Below, one piece after another: positions 43,441 to 51,290 of a stretch of DNA of 64,000 bases. The translations under genes and the position numbers were made by a program. Source of the DNA: CAYUYV01 sp964561475 (GTDB lineage: Bacteria; Pseudomonadota; Alphaproteobacteria; JAJFIK01); the NCBI GenBank assembly GCA_964561475.1, contig CAZLPU010000016.1, forward strand, positions 8,653 through 72,652. The letters are read 5' to 3'. The notes under the pieces are model-generated. The model saw only the letters and a program-made list of their open reading frames with translations, was not told the origin of the DNA and ran no database searches. The stretch's first letter is position 1; the number at the start of each line of letters is the position of its first letter.

Positions 43441-43510
43441 AAACAAAACCGGGCAAACAAAACCGGGCAAACAAAACCGGGCAAACAAAACCGGGCAAAC
43501 AAAAACCGGG
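43441..43510. repeat. 14-bp tandem repeat, five copies
   Basis: Four exact copies of aaacaaaaccgggc (43441-43496) and a fifth with one altered base run between nagZ and the SPOR gene. The A-rich units contrast with the surrounding GC-rich DNA. Exact identity suggests recent slippage or a maintained binding or spacing role. Confidence 0.92.
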
Positions 43511-43563
43511 AAGAGCGTGCGCCCTCCCCGGCCCGGAAAACATCAGGTCCCTGTCCCGTCAGG

Positions 43564-43586
43564 CCGTGAGCGCCCATGGCTCACGG
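43564..43586 (-). terminator. Hairpin after the SPOR gene
   Basis: The perfect stem CCGTGAGC / GCTCACGG with a seven-base loop starts 10 bases past the SPOR-gene stop. There is no T-run, so termination strength is doubtful; it could also limit read-through into nagZ. Confidence 0.4.
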
Positions 43587-43595
43587 CGGGACCGG

Positions 43596-44678
43596 TCAGC
43601 GGGACGCCACCAGGCAATCCTGGCCTTGAGACTTCAGGCTCTGGCACAGATTGGCGGCGGCATCACGGCTGGGGAAGTATCCGACCCGCAGACGGTGATA
43701 GGTCGTGCCCCGAACATCCGCCACCTGCACATCTTTCTGGTAGGGCGACAGGGTCGAACCGAACCGGCTGGACAGGCGTGCCCACAGTTGGTCAGCCCCT
43801 TCCCGGCTGGGCAGGGAGGCAAGCTGGACGACAAAGTCTCCACTTGCGGGCGGCGTCGCGGAGGGTCGCGGCGGTCCGACGGTTTCGCTGCTGGGGCGGG
43901 GTGCAGAGACCTGCGGCTGTGCGGACGGTGGCGGCACCTGCGCCTGACGCGGCGGCAGCGTCGATGGCTGGACCGTGCGCGGCGGCGGTGTCACCCGGGC
44001 CGGTTGCTGGGTCTGGGGTGCGGGCGCCTGAACCTGAGGCTGAGTCTGGGTCGCCGGAGGCTGAATGGTCTGGCGCGGCGGCGGCACGGACGCACCGGAC
44101 GAGGGCGCGGGGGCATTGATGCCGGTGCTGGACCCGGTGCCCGTGCTGGGCGGCGGGACGAAGCGCGAGCCACTGCTGCCGGGAGCCGGAACAGACGGTT
44201 GTGTGCCGCCGAGGCCGGAGGCGAAATCCGTCTCCCCTTCCCCCAGGCCGGTGCTGCCGGATGGGCTGGTCGGATCGACGACCCGGCGCGGTGAAGGCAG
44301 TTCAACGATCTGTTCTTCCCGGGGCACCAGCCGGCCATTATCCGTGCTGGTCTGGGAGCGGGATCCGAAGACATCGCTTTCTTCGGGGCTCTGGATACCA
44401 CCGGGCTCAGCCGGGCGTTCCCGCACCGCACTGGGCTCACCGGCGATGAAACGCTGGCCTTCCTGGCGGCCTGCTTCCACACCCTGCTGATAGGCCAGCC
44501 ACCAGGTGCCGACAATGGCACCGACGACCACCAGAGCCAGAATGACGAAGAGAGGCATCCGCACGCCGGAGTCTTCGCCTTCGTATTCATAGGCTTCGAG
44601 ATCCGGATCGTCCGGACGGAACGTGTCCCTGTCGTAATCCCGATCCCGGGACCGGTCCATATCGTTCATCGCATTCAT
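43596..44678 (-). CDS. SPOR-domain peptidoglycan-binding membrane protein
   Basis: 360 residues. A charged ~40-residue cytoplasmic start is followed by one transmembrane helix (P-L-F-V-I-L-A-L-V-V-V-G-A-I-V-G-T-W-W), a long Pro/Gln/Ser-rich periplasmic linker and a C-terminal SPOR domain from about residue 285 (F-V-V-Q-L-A-S-L-P-S-R-E-G-A, then Y-H-R-L-R-V-G-Y-F). SPOR domains bind glycan strands stripped of stem peptides at division sites, as in FtsN and DedD. The gene is the standard neighbour of nagZ-scpA-scpB in alphaproteobacteria. Confidence 0.9.
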   Translation of the reverse strand: MNAMNDMDRSRDRDYDRDTFRPDDPDLEAYEYEGEDSGVRMPLFVILALVVVGAIVGTWWLAYQQGVEAGRQEGQRFIAGEPSAVRERPAEPGGIQSPEESDVFGSRSQTSTDNGRLVPREEQIVELPSPRRVVDPTSPSGSTGLGEGETDFASGLGGTQPSVPAPGSSGSRFVPPPSTGTGSSTGINAPAPSSGASVPPPRQTIQPPATQTQPQVQAPAPQTQQPARVTPPPRTVQPSTLPPRQAQVPPPSAQPQVSAPRPSSETVGPPRPSATPPASGDFVVQLASLPSREGADQLWARLSSRFGSTLSPYQKDVQVADVRGTTYHRLRVGYFPSRDAAANLCQSLKSQGQDCLVASR

Positions 44679-45193
44679 CCTGACTTAAACTCCGCATCTT
44701 CGTTTCGTGGTGTTCCGATCAGCAAAGCGTGTCGACGACAGCGAACACTTTGGGAGCCGGGTACCACACAGGCCATAAACGCCCCGTCCGTACGTCGATA
44801 TGGCCGGGCTGACTGCACTCTCCCCCCAAAAGCCGGGACCGGTATTGGCCCCCTAGTGTCGGGCAGGTCCCTGGAGGCGGTAATTCCCCCCAGAGGAGAG
44901 CATTGAGAGGAAGGGCGCCTGGAATGAAGCGGCGTTCGCGGTCCTGCCGGAATGCCGGCCCCGTATCCAGGGGCGCCGAGTGGTCATGCGCCCCATGGAG
45001 AAAGGGCCACCCCTTTTTGAGGTGCCTTGCCCGCTAAACCCTTATCGGCAAGGGGTTAATCGAAGGCATCTCTACCCCTTGCACCATAATCCGTAGCAGA
45101 CTTGCAACGATTCAGGGTCAGGGTTCAAGACCACTTATTGTACCGGTGGACACTGCGCGCCAAAATCGGCGATCTGAAGGCTTTGCCGATGGC
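44679..45193. other. 515-base non-coding stretch where argS is usually found
   Basis: No open frame of convincing length or composition and no argS remnant seen. Two hairpins are present: AAAGGG/CCCTTT around 45000-45017 with Ts on the + side, and the 9-bp stem GCAAGGGGT / ACCCCTTGC at 45048-45082. It should contain the SPOR-gene promoter and the end of the dgt transcript. Confidence 0.6.
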
Positions 45194-46432
45194 CTAAAGG
45201 CTCCGCTCATCGAGATTAAACAGCTTTCGGTGTTCCTCCTGGGCATAATGATCGGTCATGCCGGCGATGAAATCGCAGACAACCCGCGCCGTGCCCCGCC
45301 TGTCCCTTGGATCCAGACGGGCCCGCCAGGGCGGCGGCAGGACACCCGGTTCTTCCATGTAAAGTTTGAAAAGATCCCTTAAGACCCGTCTTGCCTTACT
45401 GGTCATACGATTGACCTTGTAATGGCGGTACATGTTCTCAAACAAAAAGCTGCGCAGGGCCCGGTCCGCTGTGACCATTTCCTCGGAAAAACCCACAACC
45501 GGCCTGGGCAGCGCCCGCACGTCGTCCGCACTGGCCGGACCCATTTCCGCCAGCCTGCGACGGGTCTCCGCCACCAGATCCCGGATCATGGTGCCGATCA
45601 TGCGACGGATCACCTCGTGGACGAGCCGGGAGCGCTCAAGGCCCGGATATTGGCCGCCGATCTCTTTGAAAAGGGCGCCGACGATGGGCAGGTCTTCCAC
45701 ATCCTCGATGGTGAACAGACCCGCCCGCAGCCCGTCGTCCAGATCGTGGTTGTTGTAGGCGATGTCATCGGAAAGGGCCGCGACCTGGGCTTCGGCGGAG
45801 GCAAAACTGTGGAGAGCCAGGTCCTGGACCTTGGCATATTCCACAATGGCCTCGGGCAGATGCGCCATGGCCCCCTCATCCGCCGCCGGAGCGGACAGCA
45901 GCGGGCCATTATGCTTGACGATGCCCTCCAGGCATTCCCAGGTCAGATTCAACCCGTCGAAATCGGCGTATTTGGCCTCAAGGCAGGTGATCACTCTCAG
46001 GGTCTGGGCGTTGTGATCGAAGCCCCCATAGGTGGCCATGCAGTCCTTGAGCACATCCTCGCCCGCATGGCCGAATGGGGGATGACCAAGGTCATGGGCC
46101 AGGGCCAGGGCCTCCGCAAGATCTTCATCAAGGCCGAGGGAGCGGGAGATGGACCGGGCAATCTGGGCCACCTCCAGACTGTGGGTCAGCCGGGTGCGGA
46201 AGTAATCCCCTTCATGGGAGACGAACACCTGTGTCTTATGTTTGAGGCGGCGAAAGGCGCTTGAATGAATGATCCGGTCCCGGTCCCGCTGATAGACCGT
46301 GCGGCTGGCGCTCTCGTCCTCCCGGTGGAGACGGCCCCGGGTGGCGGATGCCCGGCAGGCATAGGGCGCATGGCCCCGTCCAGAGTCCGGACTTGGATCC
46401 TCCAACAGACTTCCGGGCGGCGGTGGCGTCAT
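45194..46432 (-). CDS. dgt: Deoxyguanosinetriphosphate triphosphohydrolase-like protein
   Basis: 412 residues. HD-domain metal ligands are visible in R-L-T-H-S-L-E-V-A-Q, L-A-H-D-L-G-H-P-P-F-G-H-A-G and S-D-D-I-A-Y-N-N-H-D-L-D-D. S-R-T-V-Y-Q-R-D-R-D-R-I-I-H-S-S-A-F-R-R-L at the N-terminus is the family signature. The enzyme hydrolyses dNTPs to nucleoside and triphosphate, controlling dNTP pools. It is divergent from erpA, the usual arrangement in alphaproteobacteria, but argS does not follow it. Confidence 0.93.
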   Translation of the reverse strand: MTPPPPGSLLEDPSPDSGRGHAPYACRASATRGRLHREDESASRTVYQRDRDRIIHSSAFRRLKHKTQVFVSHEGDYFRTRLTHSLEVAQIARSISRSLGLDEDLAEALALAHDLGHPPFGHAGEDVLKDCMATYGGFDHNAQTLRVITCLEAKYADFDGLNLTWECLEGIVKHNGPLLSAPAADEGAMAHLPEAIVEYAKVQDLALHSFASAEAQVAALSDDIAYNNHDLDDGLRAGLFTIEDVEDLPIVGALFKEIGGQYPGLERSRLVHEVIRRMIGTMIRDLVAETRRRLAEMGPASADDVRALPRPVVGFSEEMVTADRALRSFLFENMYRHYKVNRMTSKARRVLRDLFKLYMEEPGVLPPPWRARLDPRDRRGTARVVCDFIAGMTDHYAQEEHRKLFNLDERSL

Positions 46433-46501
46433 CGGGCGGTCGGTCCTCGTTGCCGGGTCATTGGCGGATTACCACACAGGGGGCAAGCCGCTGAATCCAT
46501 C

Positions 46502-46530
46502 CAGTCCTGGCTTGACCATCAAGCCAGGAC
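46502..46530. repeat. Perfect 13-bp inverted repeat (hairpin)
   Basis: AGTCCTGGCTTGA and TCAAGCCAGGACT flank a three-base loop, all within the 274-base divergent region between dgt and erpA. The stem is perfect. As neither gene ends here it is not an ordinary terminator; it could be a leader structure, an operator or part of a small RNA. Confidence 0.8.
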
Positions 46531-46706
46531 TTTGAAAGACAGGTGCCGGGCACTTATGTGCCCCAATAGAGGAAGCGCCCATGGCGCCAGGGCCGTGACA
46601 GCCAGCCTGACCAGCAGGACCACACGGGCCTTGCGCCGAAGAGCCCCTTTCTGCACCCTTCCATGCCATACGTATCGCCCGTTTGGCTCACCAAAGGATT
46701 GCGATC

Positions 46707-47081
46707 ATGGAGTCTGCCACATCCACTCCAGGGGAACCACCACGGGACGGAACCCCGCTTCCCGTCGGCGTCACGGAACGGGCCGCCCGTCAGATCGCCA
46801 AGATCATTGCCGGCGAATCGGCCCCGAAAATGTTGCGCGTTGCCGTGGATGGCGGGGGCTGCTCCGGGTTCCAGTACCGCTATGAACTGGTGGACACCGC
46901 GAACGAGGATGATCTCGTCATCGAGCGGGACGGCGTGAAGGTCCTGATCGATGAGATGTCCCTGCCCTTCCTGGAGGGCTCGGAGATCGACTATGTGGAC
47001 GATCTCATCGGTGCGTCATTTCAGATCCGCAATCCCAATGCGGTCAGTGCCTGCGGCTGCGGCACGTCGTTTTCCGTCTGA
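46707..47081 (+). CDS. erpA: Iron-sulfur cluster insertion protein ErpA/IscA type
   Basis: 124 residues; ATG at 46707 with AAAGGA eight bases upstream, preferred to an upstream TTG. The three A-type carrier cysteines are present: G-G-C-S-G-F-Q-Y and, at the end, A-C-G-C-G-T-S-F. The V-T-E-R-A-A-R-Q-I-A-K-I start and I-D-Y-V-D-D-L-I-G-A-S-F are typical. It delivers Fe-S clusters to apoproteins. It is followed after 11 bases by xth. The symbol erpA rather than iscA is based on its position beside dgt. Confidence 0.92.
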   Translation: MESATSTPGEPPRDGTPLPVGVTERAARQIAKIIAGESAPKMLRVAVDGGGCSGFQYRYELVDTANEDDLVIERDGVKVLIDEMSLPFLEGSEIDYVDDLIGASFQIRNPNAVSACGCGTSFSV

Positions 47082-47092
47082 GGCCGGCTTTC

Positions 47093-47911
47093 ATGGCAGG
47101 TACAGATTCGGCGCTGCCGTCCGACACGCTGCGGGTGGCCACCTGGAACGTCAATTCCATCAAGAAGCGGGCCCAGCACGTGGCCGACTGGCTGGAGAAG
47201 ACCGGCACGGACGTGCTCTGTCTTCAGGAGCTGAAAGCCGAGACCGCCGCATTTCCCGCTGAGATTTTCGAAGACAAGGGCTATACCGCCGCCGTCCTGG
47301 GCCAAAAGACTTACAATGGCGTGGCGATCCTGTCCCGCCTGCCCCTGGACGATGTCACCGAGGGTCTTCCCGGTGACGACGAAGACGAACAGGCCCGCTA
47401 CATCGAGGCCGTGGTCCAGACAAAGAGCGGTGCGGTGCGGGTGGCGAGCCTCTACTTGCCCAACGGCAATCCCTGTCCCGGCCCGAAATATGACTACAAG
47501 CTGGCCTGGATGGACCGGCTGGCCGCCCATGCCCGGGACCGGCTCGCCCTGGAAGAGTCCTTGGTGCTTGCCGGGGACTACAATGTCATTCCCACCGAGG
47601 ATGATGTTCATGACCCGGCGGCCTGGGCGGATGACGCCCTGTTCCGTCCGGACACCCGGGCCAAGTTCAATGCCTTGGCCTGGCTGGGGTTCACGGACGC
47701 CTTCCGGGTCTGCGATGCCACCCCCCACTGTTACACATTCTGGGATTATCAGAGCGGCGCATGGCCCAAGGACAAAGGGATCCGCATCGATCACCTGATG
47801 CTCTCCCCCCAAGCCGCCGACCGGCTCCAAGGCGCCGGCATCGACAAAGCCCCCCGGAGCTGGGACCAGCCTTCGGACCACACCCCAGCCTGGTGTGTCC
47901 TCAGCGCATGA
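47093..47911 (+). CDS. xth: Exodeoxyribonuclease III
   Basis: 272 residues. Exo III/AP-endonuclease motifs: A-T-W-N-V-N-S-I near the start, L-C-L-Q-E-L-K with the metal-binding Glu, Y-L-P-N-G-N, L-A-G-D-Y-N-V-I-P and the catalytic S-D-H-T-P at the end. It nicks abasic sites and trims 3' ends in base excision repair. It is probably cotranscribed with erpA and converges on the unknown gene at 47916 with four bases between the coding ends. Confidence 0.94.
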   Translation: MAGTDSALPSDTLRVATWNVNSIKKRAQHVADWLEKTGTDVLCLQELKAETAAFPAEIFEDKGYTAAVLGQKTYNGVAILSRLPLDDVTEGLPGDDEDEQARYIEAVVQTKSGAVRVASLYLPNGNPCPGPKYDYKLAWMDRLAAHARDRLALEESLVLAGDYNVIPTEDDVHDPAAWADDALFRPDTRAKFNALAWLGFTDAFRVCDATPHCYTFWDYQSGAWPKDKGIRIDHLMLSPQAADRLQGAGIDKAPRSWDQPSDHTPAWCVLSA

Positions 47912-47915
47912 GCCG

Positions 47916-48842
47916 TCAGGGAATGGTGAGCGCGTCGATATCGATCCTGATGCGCTCTTTCCAGCGCTCCTTCTCCGTGACGGAGACAGTCTTCAGACGG
48001 CTGATCACAAGCCCCAACTCGCTGTAGAGATCCACGTAGCCCTCCAGCTCGCGGTTTCGGTATTCCTCAAAGGACTGCTTGATTGCATCAGAGATTTCGG
48101 GAAACACCCGGCGCTCACCCAGGGCCTCCTGTCCTCTGACTTTCGCCCGCTGACTGATTGTCCTGAAGTCGAAAAGGCGGACCGGCGAAGCCGAGGCGTC
48201 TTCCGCCGGATCGCCGGACGCCATGGGTGGCAGGCCATCCGCTTCCAAGGTGTTGTGGAGAAGATTGCCCAGTTTCGACAGATAAGCCAGATAGGCTTGA
48301 TATTTCTCCCCGCCCTTGACCCGCATCTCACAGCGCAGGACCTGGACCACCCTCCGAAACAGCGGCGCGTCGGTCTGTATCTCTTCCGACACCCGCGCCA
48401 GTTCTGACTTCATCCATTCAATGTATTCAATCGGGCGACCGGCAATCTTCTTTCGGATTTTCTGTTCCAAGACTTTCAACAGTGGGCTGATGATGAAACC
48501 ATCATTCCCGAAAGAATCCTGAAACCCTAGGGGATTGCAGACCCGGGCTTCGATATCGAACTCGACATCAATGGTGAAAGTATCTTCGAGTTCGAATGAC
48601 TCAATCCGGGTTTGTTGCAAAGGAGCGGTATCAATAATCTGGAGAAAAGAATATTGGGGATTATCGAGAGTGGCCGGATCGAACCGATTGCCGCCCCCAA
48701 TCAACAGTCTCGGGCCAGTACCGGAGAGGACCCCCACTCTTGGCGGATGGAGATTATCGAGTAATCGCAGTGTCTCCCGCCGCGCCTCATTTGAGGCCCG
48801 AAGCGAGCCCTGACCGGCAATCGCTGAAGGTTCTTCCGGCAT
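47916..48842 (-). CDS. Unrecognised soluble protein of a divergent pair
   Basis: 308 residues from the ATG at 48842 (AAGGGG eight bases upstream). No signal peptide or transmembrane helix. The N-terminal half has beta-strand-like segments (P-R-L-L-I-G-G-G-N-R-F-D, Y-S-F-L-Q-I-I-D, F-T-I-D-V-E-F-D-I-E-A-R); the C-terminal half is helical and charged (E-L-E-G-Y-V-D-L-Y-S-E-L-G-L-V-I-S-R-L). No catalytic motif recognised. It is divergent from the membrane/coiled-coil gene at 49246, across a region with a 19-bp repeat, so the two are likely a functional pair. Confidence 0.72.
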   Translation of the reverse strand: MPEEPSAIAGQGSLRASNEARRETLRLLDNLHPPRVGVLSGTGPRLLIGGGNRFDPATLDNPQYSFLQIIDTAPLQQTRIESFELEDTFTIDVEFDIEARVCNPLGFQDSFGNDGFIISPLLKVLEQKIRKKIAGRPIEYIEWMKSELARVSEEIQTDAPLFRRVVQVLRCEMRVKGGEKYQAYLAYLSKLGNLLHNTLEADGLPPMASGDPAEDASASPVRLFDFRTISQRAKVRGQEALGERRVFPEISDAIKQSFEEYRNRELEGYVDLYSELGLVISRLKTVSVTEKERWKERIRIDIDALTIP

Positions 48843-48860
48843 AGTCCCATCCCCTTCCCT

Positions 48861-48936
48861 GTTGAACCGCCCCAGTCCTGTCCGGCTGCGCCAGTCCGGT
48901 CGAACCACTTAGGTCCTGTTGAACCACCAAGGTTCT
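48861..48936. repeat. 19-bp tandem repeat, four copies
   Basis: Head-to-tail 19-base units (starts 48861, 48880, 48899, 48918) share the pattern gt-gaacc-n-gtcct. They lie in the shared upstream region of the divergent pair, beginning 19 bases from the 48842 start, so they fall in its 5' leader or promoter. Confidence 0.75.
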
Positions 48937-48942
48937 GTCTAC

Positions 48943-49245
48943 CCACCGACGCCCCGCCAAAAGCCCGCTGAAACGGCCAGCCCCTCCGCTGATCAACTCC
49001 GCCATCGCGGCGCGAACACCTCACCGGCCCGGCCGACGCAATACAACCCTGCATATCAAATTGACCGCGCAGCGCTTCGCTCTGTCGAAGTCAACTGCAC
49101 CTTACTATGGTCTTCAGCGCACACCAGATGGGAAATCAATCCGGACAACAGGATCCTGCACCTCTCATCGGGCAGCAGGACTATGCATCATACCCGTTGT
49201 AGGCTAAACCGTGCCCAGGGCTTGGAAAACGGCGGGGAGACTGAC
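48943..49245. other. Promoter region of the divergent pair
   Basis: The frame of the gene starting at 49246 is open further upstream, but the predicted extension lacks a ribosome site and overlaps the repeat zone, so I treat this stretch as non-coding. No other feature is seen. Confidence 0.5.
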
Positions 49246-51162
49246 ATGCCGAACGGAACCAATCGCGCAGTTGGCCAGCGGCGCACACCGCATATCCTCT
49301 GGTCGACCTTTCATATGGGTTCCGCTCTCAGTCTCATCATGATTGCGCTTCTCTTCATCTCCTTTATCGCGACGTGGAGGGGGATGAGCGATTTTTTGGA
49401 TACCTCTAGCGGCTTCACCCCCAGTCCCATTGTCGAGACCCAGGACACACCGTCAGACCAAGCGGACACCAATAATCAGCCTCCCCCGGCCGGAGATCTC
49501 CAAACCGGTGAAAATCAAGAAGAAGATACGCTTTCAAGCCCTGCCAGCGGCCAAGGGGATCGCAGCCGGATTATTCTTCAAAATGTGATCGTTGCCTTTG
49601 CCGTCTTCATTCTCACATTGATGATGTATGTTGCGTTGGAGTTCCTCCACTATCGCGGCCCGATATTGAGAAGATTAGCGGGAGGCCTGCTGTATTTCTT
49701 TTTGATGTTGTGGTCCGTCGGGTTTGGCTATGGCTTTTGGTGGTCTTTGATTGCAGCCGCCGACTCCGACACCAGCGAACTGACCAGTCAGGTGGAGTCA
49801 GCCCAGGATCAAATCGTGACCCTGAGGGCCAGCTTGGCCAGCATCACCACGCAGATTGCCCCGCTCCGGGCGTTTTCCCAGGAACGCATGGAAATCGAAC
49901 GAACCAGGGGCGGCACCTGCGGAGGACCCAGGCCTGGACCTGGCGCCGGTCCCCGATGGCGGGCGCGCACGGCCGTGACCGAAGGCATCGAGAATGTGCT
50001 CCAAAGGATCGAGACCGGCTGGATCCAGGCCATCGAGGGCGCGTTGACCCGCGCGCAAATTGATGAGGCCCTTATCGCTTTTGAAGCAAGGCTGAACGCA
50101 GCCGGAGATGCAAACGCCCGCCGCCGCATCCTGCGGGACCTGAACCGGGACCTCAAAGACCTGACTATTGAAATCAATACCTATACCAGGACCGTCAAAG
50201 GGGAAGTTCTTGCCCTCTTGGGCGATTTCCAGGCTCTGTTAAGTATCAGAACGCCCAATGCCAATCGGTATTGTTATGATCCCGACCATGTGTCCAGAAT
50301 CCAACTGTTGGTCAATGCAATCGAAGGCGTTGATGAAATCGAAATCCGGCCCTTCAATCCCCAGCAGGGCAGACAGGCGGCGGCCGTGGCCGTGGTTCAG
50401 GTCTTCGAATCCGTGTTTGATTTCGCCGGTAGTCTGGTCGGGATTGAAGACACAAACGACGAAGATGAACGGCCCATGCGGCCCCTGGATTACATCGCCC
50501 TGATCGCTGCCATCGGCGTTGACTTATCCATCTTCGTCCTGGCTCTGATGAGCCCGCGCCGTCCCGGTCACTGGCTGGAGCAGGTGCCTCCGGCTGCCTA
50601 CGCCAATGAAATCCGGCTCGTGGATCTGATGGAAGAAATCGGCACCAATCAAACCGCCCGGTTCCGTCGTCTGCTGCTGGCCTGCATCGTTCGGGACGGA
50701 CGGGAGGTCTATTGGTTTGTCGTTCCGAGGTTGACCGGGATCAAAAAGGTGGACGACGAGGGCAATGCCGTGTTCGACAAGACCCTCAAAGAGGAAGGGT
50801 TCTACCAGGATCCTGTGCTCAATGATCTGTTGGCAGCCATGCGCCGTCTGATCCTGGTGCTTGATACCGGAGGGGTCTCCAAGCTCAATCTGATGCCGGA
50901 CCCGATGGCCCGTTATTTCCACAAGGTCACTCTGGATACGGCCAATGAACAGATTGCCCTTGCCCTGGAAATTGTCGGCGAGCGGCGCTACGACCTGAGC
51001 CAGGTTGATCTGCGCCCATCCTTCGAATGGTATCAACTGCCAACGGATGAAGCCTTGAACCTCATGCGCTCGGCAGATCCCAGCGGCGGCACGGACTGGC
51101 CGGGCGGTGTCGGCGCCCCCACCCATGGCGGACGCAAGAACATCGAGGACAAGGAGTTCTAA
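49246..51162 (+). CDS. Membrane protein with coiled coil, unknown
   Basis: 638 residues from the ATG at 49246 (GGGGAG six bases upstream). TM1 (~20-45) is followed by I-A-T-W-R-G-M-S-D-F-L-D; after a ~60-residue acidic loop come TM2 and TM3 (~105-165). A coiled coil with Q-V-E-S-A-Q-D-Q-I-V-T-L follows (~175-330), containing a Cys-Gly-Gly turn. TM4 near 420-445 carries an Asp (A-A-I-G-V-D-L-S-I-F-V-L). The last ~190 residues are a soluble, mixed domain (L-L-A-C-I-V-R-D-G-R-E-V-Y-W-F). The element order and the G-M-x-D-x-L motif match the 909-residue protein at 9518. No enzymatic motif is seen. Codon use looks slightly less GC-rich than its neighbours. Confidence 0.78.
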   Translation: MPNGTNRAVGQRRTPHILWSTFHMGSALSLIMIALLFISFIATWRGMSDFLDTSSGFTPSPIVETQDTPSDQADTNNQPPPAGDLQTGENQEEDTLSSPASGQGDRSRIILQNVIVAFAVFILTLMMYVALEFLHYRGPILRRLAGGLLYFFLMLWSVGFGYGFWWSLIAAADSDTSELTSQVESAQDQIVTLRASLASITTQIAPLRAFSQERMEIERTRGGTCGGPRPGPGAGPRWRARTAVTEGIENVLQRIETGWIQAIEGALTRAQIDEALIAFEARLNAAGDANARRRILRDLNRDLKDLTIEINTYTRTVKGEVLALLGDFQALLSIRTPNANRYCYDPDHVSRIQLLVNAIEGVDEIEIRPFNPQQGRQAAAVAVVQVFESVFDFAGSLVGIEDTNDEDERPMRPLDYIALIAAIGVDLSIFVLALMSPRRPGHWLEQVPPAAYANEIRLVDLMEEIGTNQTARFRRLLLACIVRDGREVYWFVVPRLTGIKKVDDEGNAVFDKTLKEEGFYQDPVLNDLLAAMRRLILVLDTGGVSKLNLMPDPMARYFHKVTLDTANEQIALALEIVGERRYDLSQVDLRPSFEWYQLPTDEALNLMRSADPSGGTDWPGGVGAPTHGGRKNIEDKEF

Positions 51163-51163
51163 A

Positions 51164-51183
51164 CCCGTTTCCGTTCAAACGGG
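51164..51183 (+). terminator. Hairpin after the membrane gene
   Basis: CCCGTTT / AAACGGG with a six-base loop begins one base after the stop codon at 51162. No T-run follows. It is a possible Rho-dependent or attenuator-like end. Confidence 0.4.
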
Positions 51184-51259
51184 ATCGGCTTTGACATCTT
51201 ATTGCTCAGGATGCGCCGCACCTCCGCGGCGGCGGCGGCGCAAGCCATCAAGTCAAGAT

Positions 51260-51285
51260 CATTCCGGAATGCCCATTCCGGAATG
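51260..51285. repeat. Duplicated 12-bp palindrome
   Basis: CATTCCGGAATG occurs twice, separated by two bases, just past the stop of the carotenoid oxygenase gene (- strand). Each copy is self-complementary and the pair can also form one long hairpin, so it may act as that gene's terminator. Confidence 0.75.
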
Positions 51286-51290
51286 ATTTG

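Noticed and set aside
43441..43510. CRISPR array
   Set aside because: The units are 14 bases with no spacers between them and there are no cas genes; it is a plain tandem repeat.
44679..45193. Degraded argS remnant
   Set aside because: I looked for HIGH-like and KMSK-like codon patterns on both strands and saw none; the stretch appears fully non-coding.
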